Positions 32,068-42,132 of a stretch of 64,000 bases of DNA are shown here, in pieces. The position numbers and the translations under genes were made by a program. Under the pieces are notes generated by a model. The model was not told the DNA's origin. It worked only from the letters and a program-made list of their open reading frames with translations, and ran no database searches. Each line of letters starts with the position of its first letter. Position 1 is the first letter of the stretch. The DNA comes from Chitinophagaceae bacterium (lineage in GTDB: Bacteria; Bacteroidota; Bacteroidia; Chitinophagales; Chitinophagaceae): the NCBI GenBank assembly GCA_016699815.1, contig CP065012.1, positions 682,001-746,000 on the forward strand, given 5' to 3'.

Positions 32068-34917
32068 ATGAAGAAACTCTACAAGCTCCTGCTGTTGTTT
32101 TTTTTATTGATTTCATTTTTTGCCAATGCACAAAATAATTGTGCCATTAGTGTCCCAATCACATCCATACCGTATATCAGCGGTACATTAACCACATGCG
32201 GTACGGTTAATGATTATCCCGAGGGAAGTTATTTTTCATCTTTTTACGGAGATGGGGAAGATTATGTTTTCAGTATGTTTGTAAACAACGCACCCGTAAG
32301 TTACCAATTTACTTTAGGAGGTTCTGCAGAATGGAAAATCTTGTCGGTACATACCTCCTGCCCTCCTACATCTGCCAATGCAATTGGGGGTGTATTTACC
32401 AATGAATCGGGATTTGGACAAACGGTAGTAAATTTTCCCAGCAATGGCCTTTATTTTATTTTTGTGGATACCTGGCCACCGCCGGATTGCGGCGAATTTA
32501 CTTTAAGCGTTACCACACCGCCACCAGCGCCTGCAAATGATAATTGCGCAACTGCCACTACGGTTAACTGCGGCATTACTTATGCAGGTACAACATTATC
32601 TGCTACTGACGATGTATTGCCAACCGGTGTTCTTGATTGTGGCGTTGATTTAACAACTGGCATTTATCATGGCGTATGGTTTAAATATACACCTACAGTA
32701 AGCGGGCAATCTACTTTTTCTGCCTGCGGCTCTACTTATGATACTTACATAAGAGTTTACTCAGGTGCAGATTGCGCTTCTATTAACCAGTGCGAAGCAT
32801 CAGACGATGATGGTTGCGGTACTTTTTCAGGTCCTTCATCCATTGATGTAACTGTAACAGCTGGAACAACCTATTACGTTTTGCTTGGGGGCTATGGCCC
32901 TTCCAGTTCGGGTGATTACAGCTTATCGGTTTCCTGCCCTACAGCATGTGTAAGGCCTTCGAATGTATTTGCACAAAATCCTACATCAAGCACTGTTGAT
33001 GTAAGCTGGGATGGAACCGGAACTTTTATTTTAGAATATGGTCCTCCGGGCTTTACGCCGGGTACAGGATCCGCAGCAGGTGTTGGTGGCACGGTTATTA
33101 ATCCTGCAACTTCTGTACAAACCATTACCGGGCTTGCAACCAGCACATCTTATGATGTATATATCCGCCAGGATTGCAGCGGTACAGGCAGCGGTTTTAG
33201 CCTTAACTCTGATGTGGCATTTTTTACCACACTTGGCCCTCCGCCGGCAAATGATAATTGCGCAGGCGCAACGGTGGTAACATGCGGAACGCTTTATACA
33301 GGAAGCACAGTAAATGCTACTAATGACGTTTTACCAGCCGTAAGTTGTGGTGGTATTGACAATACTGCAGACGGATTTTATAAAGCTGTTTGGTTTAGAT
33401 ACACCGCAGCAACAAGTGGGGAAGTATCCATTTCTACCTGTGCACAATCTGATTATGACAACTACCTTAGGGTTTATACAGGCACAAGTTGTGGTACAAT
33501 TACATCTTGTGTTGGTTATGATAATAGTGGTTGCGGATTTATGTTTGGTCCAGCGGCGATGCTACTTAATGTAACAGCAGGCACAACTTACTATATACTT
33601 TTGGGCGGATACGATAATTCTGTATTTAGCTATGGAAATTATTCTTTACAAATTACCTGCCCAAGTACATGTAACATTCCTACAAATGTTACGGTGGCAA
33701 ATGTTACTGCAAATACAGCAAATATTTCCTGGAGTGGTTCAGGCAATTTTGTTTTGGAATATGGTCCTCCGGGGTTTACTCCGGGAACAGGCGCTACAGC
33801 AGGAGTTGGTGGTACGGTTATTAATCCTGCGGTTTCTGCTCAGGCAATTAGCGGTTTAACTGCTACTACAATATACTCTGTATATGTAAGAAAAAATTGT
33901 ACTGGTACAGGCAATGGCTATAGTGCAAATTCTTTAGTGATGAATTTTCAAACTTTGGCAGATGCGCCTTCAAACGATGAATGCACCGGCGCAATAACCA
34001 TTGGACCAACCGCTATTAGCAGTACAAATGTTGGCGGTACGCAAACAATGCCGGCGGTAAATTGTGGCGGCTTTACTTCGCCCAATGCTAATGATGTATG
34101 GTATCAGTTTACTACATCATCCAATGGCGGTGCATCTATTTTAGTTGAAAATACCACGTTCCCCGGCCTGGATATTGTTGTACAGGCATTTTCCGGAACT
34201 TGTGGCGCACTGGTTCCAATAGACTGTGCAGATGCAACCGTAACCGGCGATAATGAAGTACTTAACCTCACCGGTTTACTGGCAAACCAAACTTATTATG
34301 TAAGGGTTTATGGTTATAACAGCAGCTCTGCTCCATTCAACATAAGTGTTTCTGGTGCAGCATTGCCCATAACCATCCAATATATTAAGGGTTCAAAACT
34401 TTCTAAAACTTCAAACCTCATTAACTGGAAAATAAATTGTACCAGTGGTGAAGCCAATATGGTTTTAGAACGCAGTACAGATGGCAGGAGGTTTGAGCCC
34501 ATCTATAATATTACTGCTGATTATATTCGCTGCCAGCAACCTTTCGATTATACGGATAATAGCCCGGTTACCGGAATTAATTATTACCGCTTAAGAACAA
34601 TAGATGCTGATGGCGACAGAAATTACAGTACAATTATTACCCTTTTAAATAACGATAAGGCTTTTGAAATGGCAAGGTTGGTTCCCAACCCGGTTGAAAC
34701 AAATGCCACTATTGAAATGGTAAGTACAGTAAGATCAAAGCTGATCATAAAAATTACTGATGTTGCCGGTAAAATTATCCTTACCCAATCGCAGGTTTTA
34801 AACACAGGTTCAAATACATTAATGCTAAAACTGGCTCATTTACCTGCAGGCACATACTTTATTAATACCCTTAGTGAAGATGGCACAAAACAAACTTTGC
34901 GTTTTGTAAAGCAATAA
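32068..34917 (+). CDS. Secreted repeat protein with fibronectin III-like domains and T9SS sorting domain
   Basis: A 949-residue exported protein. A signal peptide ends near residue 22 (FFANAQ). Two long tandem units follow (about residues 153-390 and 392-630), each made of a beta-sandwich domain opening PANDNCA and containing WFKYTP/WFRYTA and DNYLRVYTG-like motifs, then a fibronectin III-like domain ending in FFTT or FQTL. A third PSNDECTG unit, a spacer, and a C-terminal type A T9SS sorting domain (LVPNPVETNATIEM ... RFVKQ) complete it. The sorting domain sends it through the type IX system to the cell surface or medium. No catalytic domain is seen; adhesion or carbohydrate/protein binding is a guess. 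Confidence 0.88.
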   Translation: MKKLYKLLLLFFLLISFFANAQNNCAISVPITSIPYISGTLTTCGTVNDYPEGSYFSSFYGDGEDYVFSMFVNNAPVSYQFTLGGSAEWKILSVHTSCPPTSANAIGGVFTNESGFGQTVVNFPSNGLYFIFVDTWPPPDCGEFTLSVTTPPPAPANDNCATATTVNCGITYAGTTLSATDDVLPTGVLDCGVDLTTGIYHGVWFKYTPTVSGQSTFSACGSTYDTYIRVYSGADCASINQCEASDDDGCGTFSGPSSIDVTVTAGTTYYVLLGGYGPSSSGDYSLSVSCPTACVRPSNVFAQNPTSSTVDVSWDGTGTFILEYGPPGFTPGTGSAAGVGGTVINPATSVQTITGLATSTSYDVYIRQDCSGTGSGFSLNSDVAFFTTLGPPPANDNCAGATVVTCGTLYTGSTVNATNDVLPAVSCGGIDNTADGFYKAVWFRYTAATSGEVSISTCAQSDYDNYLRVYTGTSCGTITSCVGYDNSGCGFMFGPAAMLLNVTAGTTYYILLGGYDNSVFSYGNYSLQITCPSTCNIPTNVTVANVTANTANISWSGSGNFVLEYGPPGFTPGTGATAGVGGTVINPAVSAQAISGLTATTIYSVYVRKNCTGTGNGYSANSLVMNFQTLADAPSNDECTGAITIGPTAISSTNVGGTQTMPAVNCGGFTSPNANDVWYQFTTSSNGGASILVENTTFPGLDIVVQAFSGTCGALVPIDCADATVTGDNEVLNLTGLLANQTYYVRVYGYNSSSAPFNISVSGAALPITIQYIKGSKLSKTSNLINWKINCTSGEANMVLERSTDGRRFEPIYNITADYIRCQQPFDYTDNSPVTGINYYRLRTIDADGDRNYSTIITLLNNDKAFEMARLVPNPVETNATIEMVSTVRSKLIIKITDVAGKIILTQSQVLNTGSNTLMLKLAHLPAGTYFINTLSEDGTKQTLRFVKQ
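32524..33957 (+). repeat. Internal tandem duplication of about 717 bp
   Basis: Two consecutive copies, about 32524-33240 and 33241-33957, encode the sandwich plus fibronectin III-like pair. Similarity is obvious at DNA level, highest around 33030-33130 versus 33750-33850, where long stretches are nearly identical. This indicates duplication within the gene with partial homogenisation. Confidence 0.8.
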
Positions 34918-34938
34918 TTTGGTGTTGTTTCAAAATAT

Positions 34939-34966
34939 AAGCCGGCTCATTTTGAGCCGGCTTTTT
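34939..34966 (+). terminator. Terminator after the T9SS-sorted protein gene
   Basis: Stem AAGCCGGCTCA / TGAGCCGGCTT with a 3-nt loop followed by T residues, 22 nt past the stop. Confidence 0.88.
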
Positions 34967-34993
34967 ATTACCAGTTTAAATGTAAAAAATAAT

Positions 34994-35716
34994 TTAATCT
35001 TTATATTCTCTTATAAATTTTGCCAGGGCTTCTTTACTGCTGCTGTAAGTAAATGTATCGTAAAGCAGGAAATAATTATTCCTGTCGGTAGTAAAAGGAT
35101 ACGCATATTTAGCAAGGGCTAATTTATTGTCTTCAAACGAAAAAACTTCCAGTAATTGTTTCACCTGGTTTGTACTCACCCAATTTGCCGCAATTGCCTG
35201 CTGGGCCATGGTTAGCTTGCTATTATCAAATGATTCATTTTGTAATGAAGTCTTTAATTGGTTAAATACCTGCTGGTCCATTTCACGGTGCTGGTTGCTC
35301 CAGTTATTGTCATCATCTTCATCAGGAAACTGGTCATTGTAATAGTTATTATCCAACACTGCTTCATCCATAAATACTTTTCCAAAACGGTTAATCATTA
35401 AATCAAGCTGGTAACCCCTGGAAAGGTAAACGGATTTTTGAAAAACAATTTTGTAACGGCTCAAAGAAGACCATCTGCCGTTATTCCGTTTCCTGTCTTC
35501 CTTGTAAATTTTTACAGAGTGGTAGCCTGCTGCAAGGTTGTTTATGGCAACATCATCATTTCTGCCATTCATATTATATTGCCTGCCATCAACCTGAACT
35601 TTAATTTGCTCATTACTGCCGTTAGTTATGGTAAGTTTGGTGCGGCCATTCCTGTTTTGAGCTGAAATTGATAAAAAACACAGGGTAAACAGTAAAAGGG
35701 TAAAAATTTGTTTCAT
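34994..35716 (-). CDS. Secreted DUF4476 domain protein
   Basis: A 240-residue protein with a signal peptide (MKQIFTLLLFTLCFLSISAQ). The N-terminal half is a PEGA-like beta domain (TITNGSNEQIKVQVDGR and AAGYHSVKIYKED). After an acidic Asp/Asn-rich linker (FPDEDDDNN) comes a DUF4476 helical domain: FNQLKTSLQNESFDNSKLTM, STNQVKQLLEVFSFEDNKL, ALAKYAYPFTTDRNNYFLL. The family is common in Bacteroidota and of unknown function. It is convergent with the T9SS-sorted gene and divergent from the macroglobulin gene. Confidence 0.85.
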   Translation of the reverse strand: MKQIFTLLLFTLCFLSISAQNRNGRTKLTITNGSNEQIKVQVDGRQYNMNGRNDDVAINNLAAGYHSVKIYKEDRKRNNGRWSSLSRYKIVFQKSVYLSRGYQLDLMINRFGKVFMDEAVLDNNYYNDQFPDEDDDNNWSNQHREMDQQVFNQLKTSLQNESFDNSKLTMAQQAIAANWVSTNQVKQLLEVFSFEDNKLALAKYAYPFTTDRNNYFLLYDTFTYSSSKEALAKFIREYKD

Positions 35717-35905
35717 TGTTGTAGATTTTAAGGTGAAATAAAGCTGATACTACTTTTAGGATTGGTAAAAATGTTCTTAGTTTACTTGGCAATCATTAAT
35801 AAAAAGTTAAACCCATAATTTAATGGAATACTTATGCAATATATAGAATTCAACATCTATACACTATAAAACAATAAAATTTATTACCTTGTTTATCCTG
35901 ATAAT

Positions 35906-38900
35906 ATGGAAACAATACAATTGAAAATGAAAAAATTTTTAACCTGCATCCTGGTTTCGTCCAGTATGTTATTTTCTATTACCCTTATGGCACAAACGAA
36001 TAATTACACAGCTGAATGGAAGAAAATAGATCAACTTATACAAAAAGGTTTACCCAAAAGCGCATTAGCAGGCATAAACAAAATTATGCAATCGGCTTTA
36101 GCCGGCAAAAATCAGCCACAGCAGGTAAAAGCAGCCATTTATTTAATACTTTGCCGCAGTTATTTTGAAGAAACTTATTTAGAGAAGAGTATTTACACCC
36201 TCGATACTTTAATAAGCAAAACCAGCGCACCTGCAAAAAATATTTTGCAAACCATACAGGCTGGCATGTATTGGAATTATAAAAAAATTAACCGTTATAA
36301 ACTATACAGCCGCACTGCACTGGTTGATGAAAACAGTAAGGATATCAGTACTTGGAGCCTTCAAAAATTAAACCTGCAAATAAATGCATTATATACAGCA
36401 TCGTTAAAAAATGATGATTTACTTAAAAACACTTCTTTACAAAACTTTGAAGCCATTTTACAAAAAGGCACAAACACAAGGCAACTCCGGCCTACTTTAT
36501 ATGATTTACTGGCACACAGGGCGCTCAATTATTATATGGATGAGGAAAACGATGTAACTGACCCTTCCTATAAATTCATCATTAACGATGAAAAAGCATT
36601 TTCGCCTGCGGACCAGTTTGTAACCACCGTTTTTTCCTCAAAAGACAGTAGTTCCCAATATTTACAGGCCCTTCATTTACTGCAAAACATACTAAAATTT
36701 CACCTTGCAGATATAAATACAGAAGCGCTTTTAGATGCCGATTTAATAAGGCTCAATTTTGTAAACCAGCAAGGTATATTTAACAGTAAAAGCCAATTGT
36801 ATGAAAATGCACTGCTGGCTGTTGAAAAAAATTATTCAACCCTTCCTGCTACAGCACAAGCCATGTATTTGCGGGCCCTTATTTATAAAAACAAAGGAAA
36901 TGATTACAACCCTTTAACGGATACGACAAACCGGTTTGAAATAAAAAAGGCAAAAGAAATTTGTGAAGTTGCCATAACCAAATATCCCAACTCAGATGGC
37001 GCCATTAATTGCAGCAACCTCCTTTCTCAAATCAACGCCCCTTCACTGCAAATGAGCGCAGAAAAAGTGAATGTGCCCAATATGCCTTTTCGCATACTTG
37101 TACAATTTAAAAATATTGAAAAAATATATTTGCGTGCCATAAAAACCAGCCGACAGGAACTTAAAAAAATTCATAGTTACAACGATTACAGTAAGCAATG
37201 GAGCGAAATTGCCGCTAAAAAACCAGAAAAAGAATGGATAGTTAATTTACCGCAAACCAACGATTTTCAAAACCACAGTTTAGAAATTAAAGCAAATTCA
37301 TTAAATGAAGGAACGTACATAATACTTGCCTCTGTGGAACCAAATTTTAAAACTGTTAACAATTACATGGCAAAGCAAATTGTTTTTATCAGCAACATTA
37401 GCTATGTAACCAATAATAAGTCTCAACTGTATGTGTTGAACAGAAGTTCTGGAATGCCCATAGCCAATGCTACGGTACAAACCTGGCAACAAAACTACAA
37501 TTACAACAGCCGCAGCTATGTAGATTTAAAAAAAGAAAAATACACAACAGATAAAAACGGGTTTGTACAACTGGTAAATAAAGATGAAGATTATAATTCC
37601 GAGCTGTATCAAATAACCCACGAAAAAGATGAATTATTTACCGATGATTACTATTATGAAAGACATAATAGTGTTTATCCCGAAGGACAATACCACCGTA
37701 CATTCTTTTTTGCAGACAGGAGCATCTACCGGCCAGGGCAAACAGTATTTTTTAAAGGTATTGCCTTAAGCACCAATCAAAAAACAAGAAAAAGTGAAAT
37801 AGCAGCAGGATATAAAACAACAGTACAACTATTAAATGCAAACGCAAAAAAAATTACATCGCTCCAATCTACCGCAAATGATTACGGTTCTTTTAACGGT
37901 AGTTTTAAACTGCCGGAAGGATTGCTAAATGGAATTTTTTATTTAAAAGACTCAGTTAATAATGGCATGCTTGCATTTAGTGTGGAAGAATATAAACGGC
38001 CCAAATTTTCAGTAGAAATTATAAAGCCTGCTGGAACCTACCGTGTAAACGACAGCATTAAGGTTACCGGTAATGCAAAAGGCTATGCTGGAAATAATAT
38101 AGATGGCGCACTGGTAAAATACCGTGTGGTACGCATGGTGCAATACCCATATTGGTGGGGTTACAGGGGAAAAATATGGCCGCCCCATGGCAACAATAAC
38201 CAAGTGGAAATTAGCAATGGCACTACACAAACAGGTGCCGATGGAAATTTTAGTATTAAATTTTTGGCCATTCCCGATGAAACCGCCGACAAAAAAAATC
38301 AACCCGTTTTTACCTACCAGGTAATTGCCAATGTAACCGATATTAACGGAGAAACAAGAAGTGCAGAAACAAATATTGACGTAAGCTACCAGGCGCTGCA
38401 ACTCAAAATTGCTTCTGCTGAAAAAATACCTGCAGACAGCATCAACAGTATTTTAATAACCAGTAAAAACAGCAATGGTATTTTTGAAAAAACGGCCGTA
38501 AAAGTTACGTTACAAAAATTAAGCGCACCCAATCGCATTTCCCGTAACCGTTACTGGCACCAGCCCGACCTTTTTATAATGTCAAAAGAAGAATACTACC
38601 AAAATTTTCCTTATGATGTTTATGCCAATGAAGACCAGGCAGGCACATGGCCTGTAAATGAAACCATTACTGAAAAAACAGACAGTACAAAGGAAAATGG
38701 GAAATACAGTTTTTCCCAAAAACCTTTAGCCGCAGGATGGTATAAAATATCAGCAATTACAAAAGATAAATACGGGGAACAAGTAAACGCAGAAAGATTG
38801 GTATACCTTTTTGCAAAAGACAACACAATTAAGGATCCCGTTATGGCCGAAGCAAATGAGAAAGCCTTACCCGGAGAAAAAACAAACTTTACTTTAAAAA

Positions 38901-41900
38901 CCGGATTTGATAAAATATGGTCCATAGTTTCTATAAGCAGAAACGAAAACAGTACCACTACCCAATACGCATTTGTAACCGGCAACAAACCTTTAAATAC
39001 CGAACTTACGATTACCGAAAATGACCGTGGCGGTATTAATATTGCCTATGTATTTGTAAAAAACAACCGGGTATATTCAGGTAGCAATACCATTCAAATA
39101 CCCTGGAGCAATAAAAAACTACATATCCGTTATGAAACTTTTAGGGAAAAATTATTGCCGGGCAGCGAAGAAAAATGGAAAATAAAAATTAGCGGCGAAA
39201 AAGCCGATAAGGTTGCTGCCGAAGCGCTCATCAGCATGTACGATGCATCGCTTGACCAGTTTAAACCTCATTCATGGAATTCTTTAATAAACCTTTGGCC
39301 TTTACTTAATAATTATAGCAGCTTTACCTCAAGGAATTTTATGCTTCTCAATTCTACTGAGTTTAATAACGTATCTGTAAAATACCTACAGGAGAAAGAA
39401 AAATTTTATGATGTATTACTGGATAAAGGCTTGCTCTTTAATGAATTTCAGCCAAAGCAAAAAAATACTGTCGGCTTTTCTACGTTGAATAACGCTGAAA
39501 TTAATGAAGGAAATATTGCTATGGCTGCTCCTACAGAAATAGAAGAAGGCGATGCAGACAATCCCAAACACATGAAACTTCCTAAACAAAAAAGAGAAGC
39601 TTCAGGCATAGCAGAAATACTATCAGACAGTATTTCAGATAGGCAAGTTAATAACCCCCAAAACAACAATTTTACTTTTCGTAAAAACTTTAATGAAACC
39701 GCCCTCTTTTTACCGGATTTAAAAACAGATGCAGAAGGCACGATTGAATTTTCATTTACCATGCCCGAAGCGCTTACAAGCTGGAAAATGATGGCCCTGG
39801 CTTATGATAAAAACCTGGCCAGCGTGTACGATGAAAAAACCATAATCACCCAAAAACCATTGATGGTACAACCCTTTGCGCCACGCTTTATGAGAGAAGG
39901 AGACCAAATGGAATTTAGCGCAAAAATTGTAAACCTCAGTGATAAAGAAATTACCGGCACATCTCAATTGCAACTGCTGGATGCAGCAACCAACCAACCG
40001 GTTGACGGATGGTTTAAAAACGTTTTTCCCAACCAGTATTTTACAGTTGCAGCCGGCAAAAGTGTATTGGTAAAATTTCCCATGGAAATACCTTACCAAT
40101 TCAACAGCGCAATGGTTTACCGCATAAAAGCCATTGCAAAAGACGGATCGTTTTCTGATGGTGAAGAAATGGCATTACCTGTATTAACCAACCGAACACT
40201 GGTTACCGAATCGTTGCCCTTAAATCTGCGTAATACGAGCAATAAAAATTTTACGTTTAGCAAACTGCTCAATGCCAATGTAAGTGGCACGCTTACCCAT
40301 CAATCACTTACGGTTGAATTTACCAGCAACCCGGCATGGTATGCCATTCAATCCTTACCCTACTTAATGGAATATCCATACGAATGTGCGGAGCAAACTT
40401 TTAACCGCTATTATGCCAATAGTTTAGCTGCATTTATTGCCGGCAGTATGCCAAAAATAAAAGCTGTTTTTGAAAAATGGAAAACAATTGATACCGCTGC
40501 TATATTGGGTAATCTTCAAAAAAATGAAGAATTAAAATTGGTATTGCTGCAAGAAACACCCTGGGTATTGCAGGCGCAAAATGAAAATGAGCAAAAGAAA
40601 AATATTGCCCTTCTTTTTGATTTGGTTCGCCTGGCCAATGAAAAAAATAATACACTTAAAAAAATTGCCGAAGCGCAAACATCCAACGGTGGTTTTAGCT
40701 GGTTTAAAGGCGGACCTGATGACCGGTATATCACCCAATACATCCTTACCGGCATTGGTCATTTACGCAAGCTTAATGCCATTTCAAAAGATGATTACAG
40801 TAGCCTCACCCCTATTGTGGAAAAGGCGTTGAAATATCTTGATGCAAGAATAAAAGAAGATTATATATACCTAATAAAACATAAAATAAAATTGAGTCAG
40901 AACAACCTTTCTGGTTATGCCATTCAATATTTGTACATGCGTAGTTTTTTTCCGGAATATCCCATTAGCTCTTCTTTGCAAAAAGCAGATAATTACTACC
41001 GCAGTCAATCCAAAAAATATTGGACCGGTTTTGGGAAATATTACCAGGGAATGATAGCGCTATCACTTTTTCGCAATAGTGATGAAATTACCGCAAAAAA
41101 AATAATTAACTCCTTAAAAGAAAATGCCATTGAGAGCGAAGAAATGGGCATGTATTGGAAAGATTTTACAAAACGAGGATACTATTGGTACCAGTCGCCA
41201 ATTGAGAGCCATTCTCTTTTAATTGAAGCTTTTTCGGATATTGATAAAAACCTACAAACAGTTGATAATTTAAAAACATGGCTTTTAAAAAACAAACAAA
41301 CCAACAGTTGGGAAAGCACCAAAGCCACTGCCGAAGCATGTTACGCACTATTACTCAAGGGCAGCAACTGGCTTAGCGAAGATAAAAATGTAACTATTCA
41401 ACTGGGAAATTTATCGCTTAGTACTGCAGATGATAAAGTTGAAGCAGGAACAGGTTATTTTAAACAAACAATTGCCGGAAATAAAGTACAACAGGGCATG
41501 GGCAATATAATAGTAACTGTAAAGCCGCAATCTACAGCTACAAGCTGGGGCGCTGTGTATTGGCAATATTTTGAAGACCTGGATAAAATAACAACCGCCC
41601 AAACGCCTTTGAAACTGGTAAAAAAATTATTTGTAGAAAAAAATTCTGCCTCCGGGCCAGTATTGCAGGTAATAAATGAAGGCGACGAATTAAAAGTAGG
41701 CGATAAAGTTGTGGTGCGTATAGAATTGTATGCAGACAGAGAAATGGAGTATGTACACATGAAAGATATGCGTGCCGCCTGCATGGAACCGGTAAATGTG
41801 CTCAGCAGTTATAAATGGCAGGGCGGATTGGGTTATTACGAAAGCACAAAAGATGCCAGCACCAATTTTTTCTTTCCATATTTACCCAAAGGCAATTTTG

Positions 41901-42028
41901 TATTTGAATACCCAATGTATGTAACCCATGCCGGTAATTTTAGCAATGGCATCACCAGTATTCAATGTATGTATGCGCCGGAATTTAGCAGCCATAGCGA
42001 AGGAATAAGGGTAAATGCAATCCCTTAA
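35906..42028 (+). CDS. Alpha-2-macroglobulin family protein with thioester motif
   Basis: A 2040-residue exported protein, the largest in the window. A signal peptide is visible from the second Met (residue 8, MKKFLTCILVSSSMLFSITL), so translation may start at 35927 instead. Residues 30-360 are helical and novel-looking; MG domains follow, including the MG2 segment FFADRSIYRPGQTVFFKGIA. The centre has the macroglobulin core (FLPDLKTDAEGTIEFSFTMP, LTSWKMMALAYDK) and the reactive thioester motif CAEQ at about residue 1494, then an alpha/alpha-toroid (TSNGGFSWFKGGPDDRYITQ). Bacterial macroglobulins trap proteases near the envelope. No lipobox is seen and no pbpC neighbour; an S9 peptidase follows. 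Confidence 0.92.
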   Translation: METIQLKMKKFLTCILVSSSMLFSITLMAQTNNYTAEWKKIDQLIQKGLPKSALAGINKIMQSALAGKNQPQQVKAAIYLILCRSYFEETYLEKSIYTLDTLISKTSAPAKNILQTIQAGMYWNYKKINRYKLYSRTALVDENSKDISTWSLQKLNLQINALYTASLKNDDLLKNTSLQNFEAILQKGTNTRQLRPTLYDLLAHRALNYYMDEENDVTDPSYKFIINDEKAFSPADQFVTTVFSSKDSSSQYLQALHLLQNILKFHLADINTEALLDADLIRLNFVNQQGIFNSKSQLYENALLAVEKNYSTLPATAQAMYLRALIYKNKGNDYNPLTDTTNRFEIKKAKEICEVAITKYPNSDGAINCSNLLSQINAPSLQMSAEKVNVPNMPFRILVQFKNIEKIYLRAIKTSRQELKKIHSYNDYSKQWSEIAAKKPEKEWIVNLPQTNDFQNHSLEIKANSLNEGTYIILASVEPNFKTVNNYMAKQIVFISNISYVTNNKSQLYVLNRSSGMPIANATVQTWQQNYNYNSRSYVDLKKEKYTTDKNGFVQLVNKDEDYNSELYQITHEKDELFTDDYYYERHNSVYPEGQYHRTFFFADRSIYRPGQTVFFKGIALSTNQKTRKSEIAAGYKTTVQLLNANAKKITSLQSTANDYGSFNGSFKLPEGLLNGIFYLKDSVNNGMLAFSVEEYKRPKFSVEIIKPAGTYRVNDSIKVTGNAKGYAGNNIDGALVKYRVVRMVQYPYWWGYRGKIWPPHGNNNQVEISNGTTQTGADGNFSIKFLAIPDETADKKNQPVFTYQVIANVTDINGETRSAETNIDVSYQALQLKIASAEKIPADSINSILITSKNSNGIFEKTAVKVTLQKLSAPNRISRNRYWHQPDLFIMSKEEYYQNFPYDVYANEDQAGTWPVNETITEKTDSTKENGKYSFSQKPLAAGWYKISAITKDKYGEQVNAERLVYLFAKDNTIKDPVMAEANEKALPGEKTNFTLKTGFDKIWSIVSISRNENSTTTQYAFVTGNKPLNTELTITENDRGGINIAYVFVKNNRVYSGSNTIQIPWSNKKLHIRYETFREKLLPGSEEKWKIKISGEKADKVAAEALISMYDASLDQFKPHSWNSLINLWPLLNNYSSFTSRNFMLLNSTEFNNVSVKYLQEKEKFYDVLLDKGLLFNEFQPKQKNTVGFSTLNNAEINEGNIAMAAPTEIEEGDADNPKHMKLPKQKREASGIAEILSDSISDRQVNNPQNNNFTFRKNFNETALFLPDLKTDAEGTIEFSFTMPEALTSWKMMALAYDKNLASVYDEKTIITQKPLMVQPFAPRFMREGDQMEFSAKIVNLSDKEITGTSQLQLLDAATNQPVDGWFKNVFPNQYFTVAAGKSVLVKFPMEIPYQFNSAMVYRIKAIAKDGSFSDGEEMALPVLTNRTLVTESLPLNLRNTSNKNFTFSKLLNANVSGTLTHQSLTVEFTSNPAWYAIQSLPYLMEYPYECAEQTFNRYYANSLAAFIAGSMPKIKAVFEKWKTIDTAAILGNLQKNEELKLVLLQETPWVLQAQNENEQKKNIALLFDLVRLANEKNNTLKKIAEAQTSNGGFSWFKGGPDDRYITQYILTGIGHLRKLNAISKDDYSSLTPIVEKALKYLDARIKEDYIYLIKHKIKLSQNNLSGYAIQYLYMRSFFPEYPISSSLQKADNYYRSQSKKYWTGFGKYYQGMIALSLFRNSDEITAKKIINSLKENAIESEEMGMYWKDFTKRGYYWYQSPIESHSLLIEAFSDIDKNLQTVDNLKTWLLKNKQTNSWESTKATAEACYALLLKGSNWLSEDKNVTIQLGNLSLSTADDKVEAGTGYFKQTIAGNKVQQGMGNIIVTVKPQSTATSWGAVYWQYFEDLDKITTAQTPLKLVKKLFVEKNSASGPVLQVINEGDELKVGDKVVVRIELYADREMEYVHMKDMRAACMEPVNVLSSYKWQGGLGYYESTKDASTNFFFPYLPKGNFVFEYPMYVTHAGNFSNGITSIQCMYAPEFSSHSEGIRVNAIP

Positions 42029-42132
42029 AAAAATAAATTTTTATTTGGCAGTACCAATAATAATTTTATAAGGATGCGCTAATATTATTTGCCATTAAAG
42101 CAATATGCTTAACTTTAAAAAAATATTTTTTT

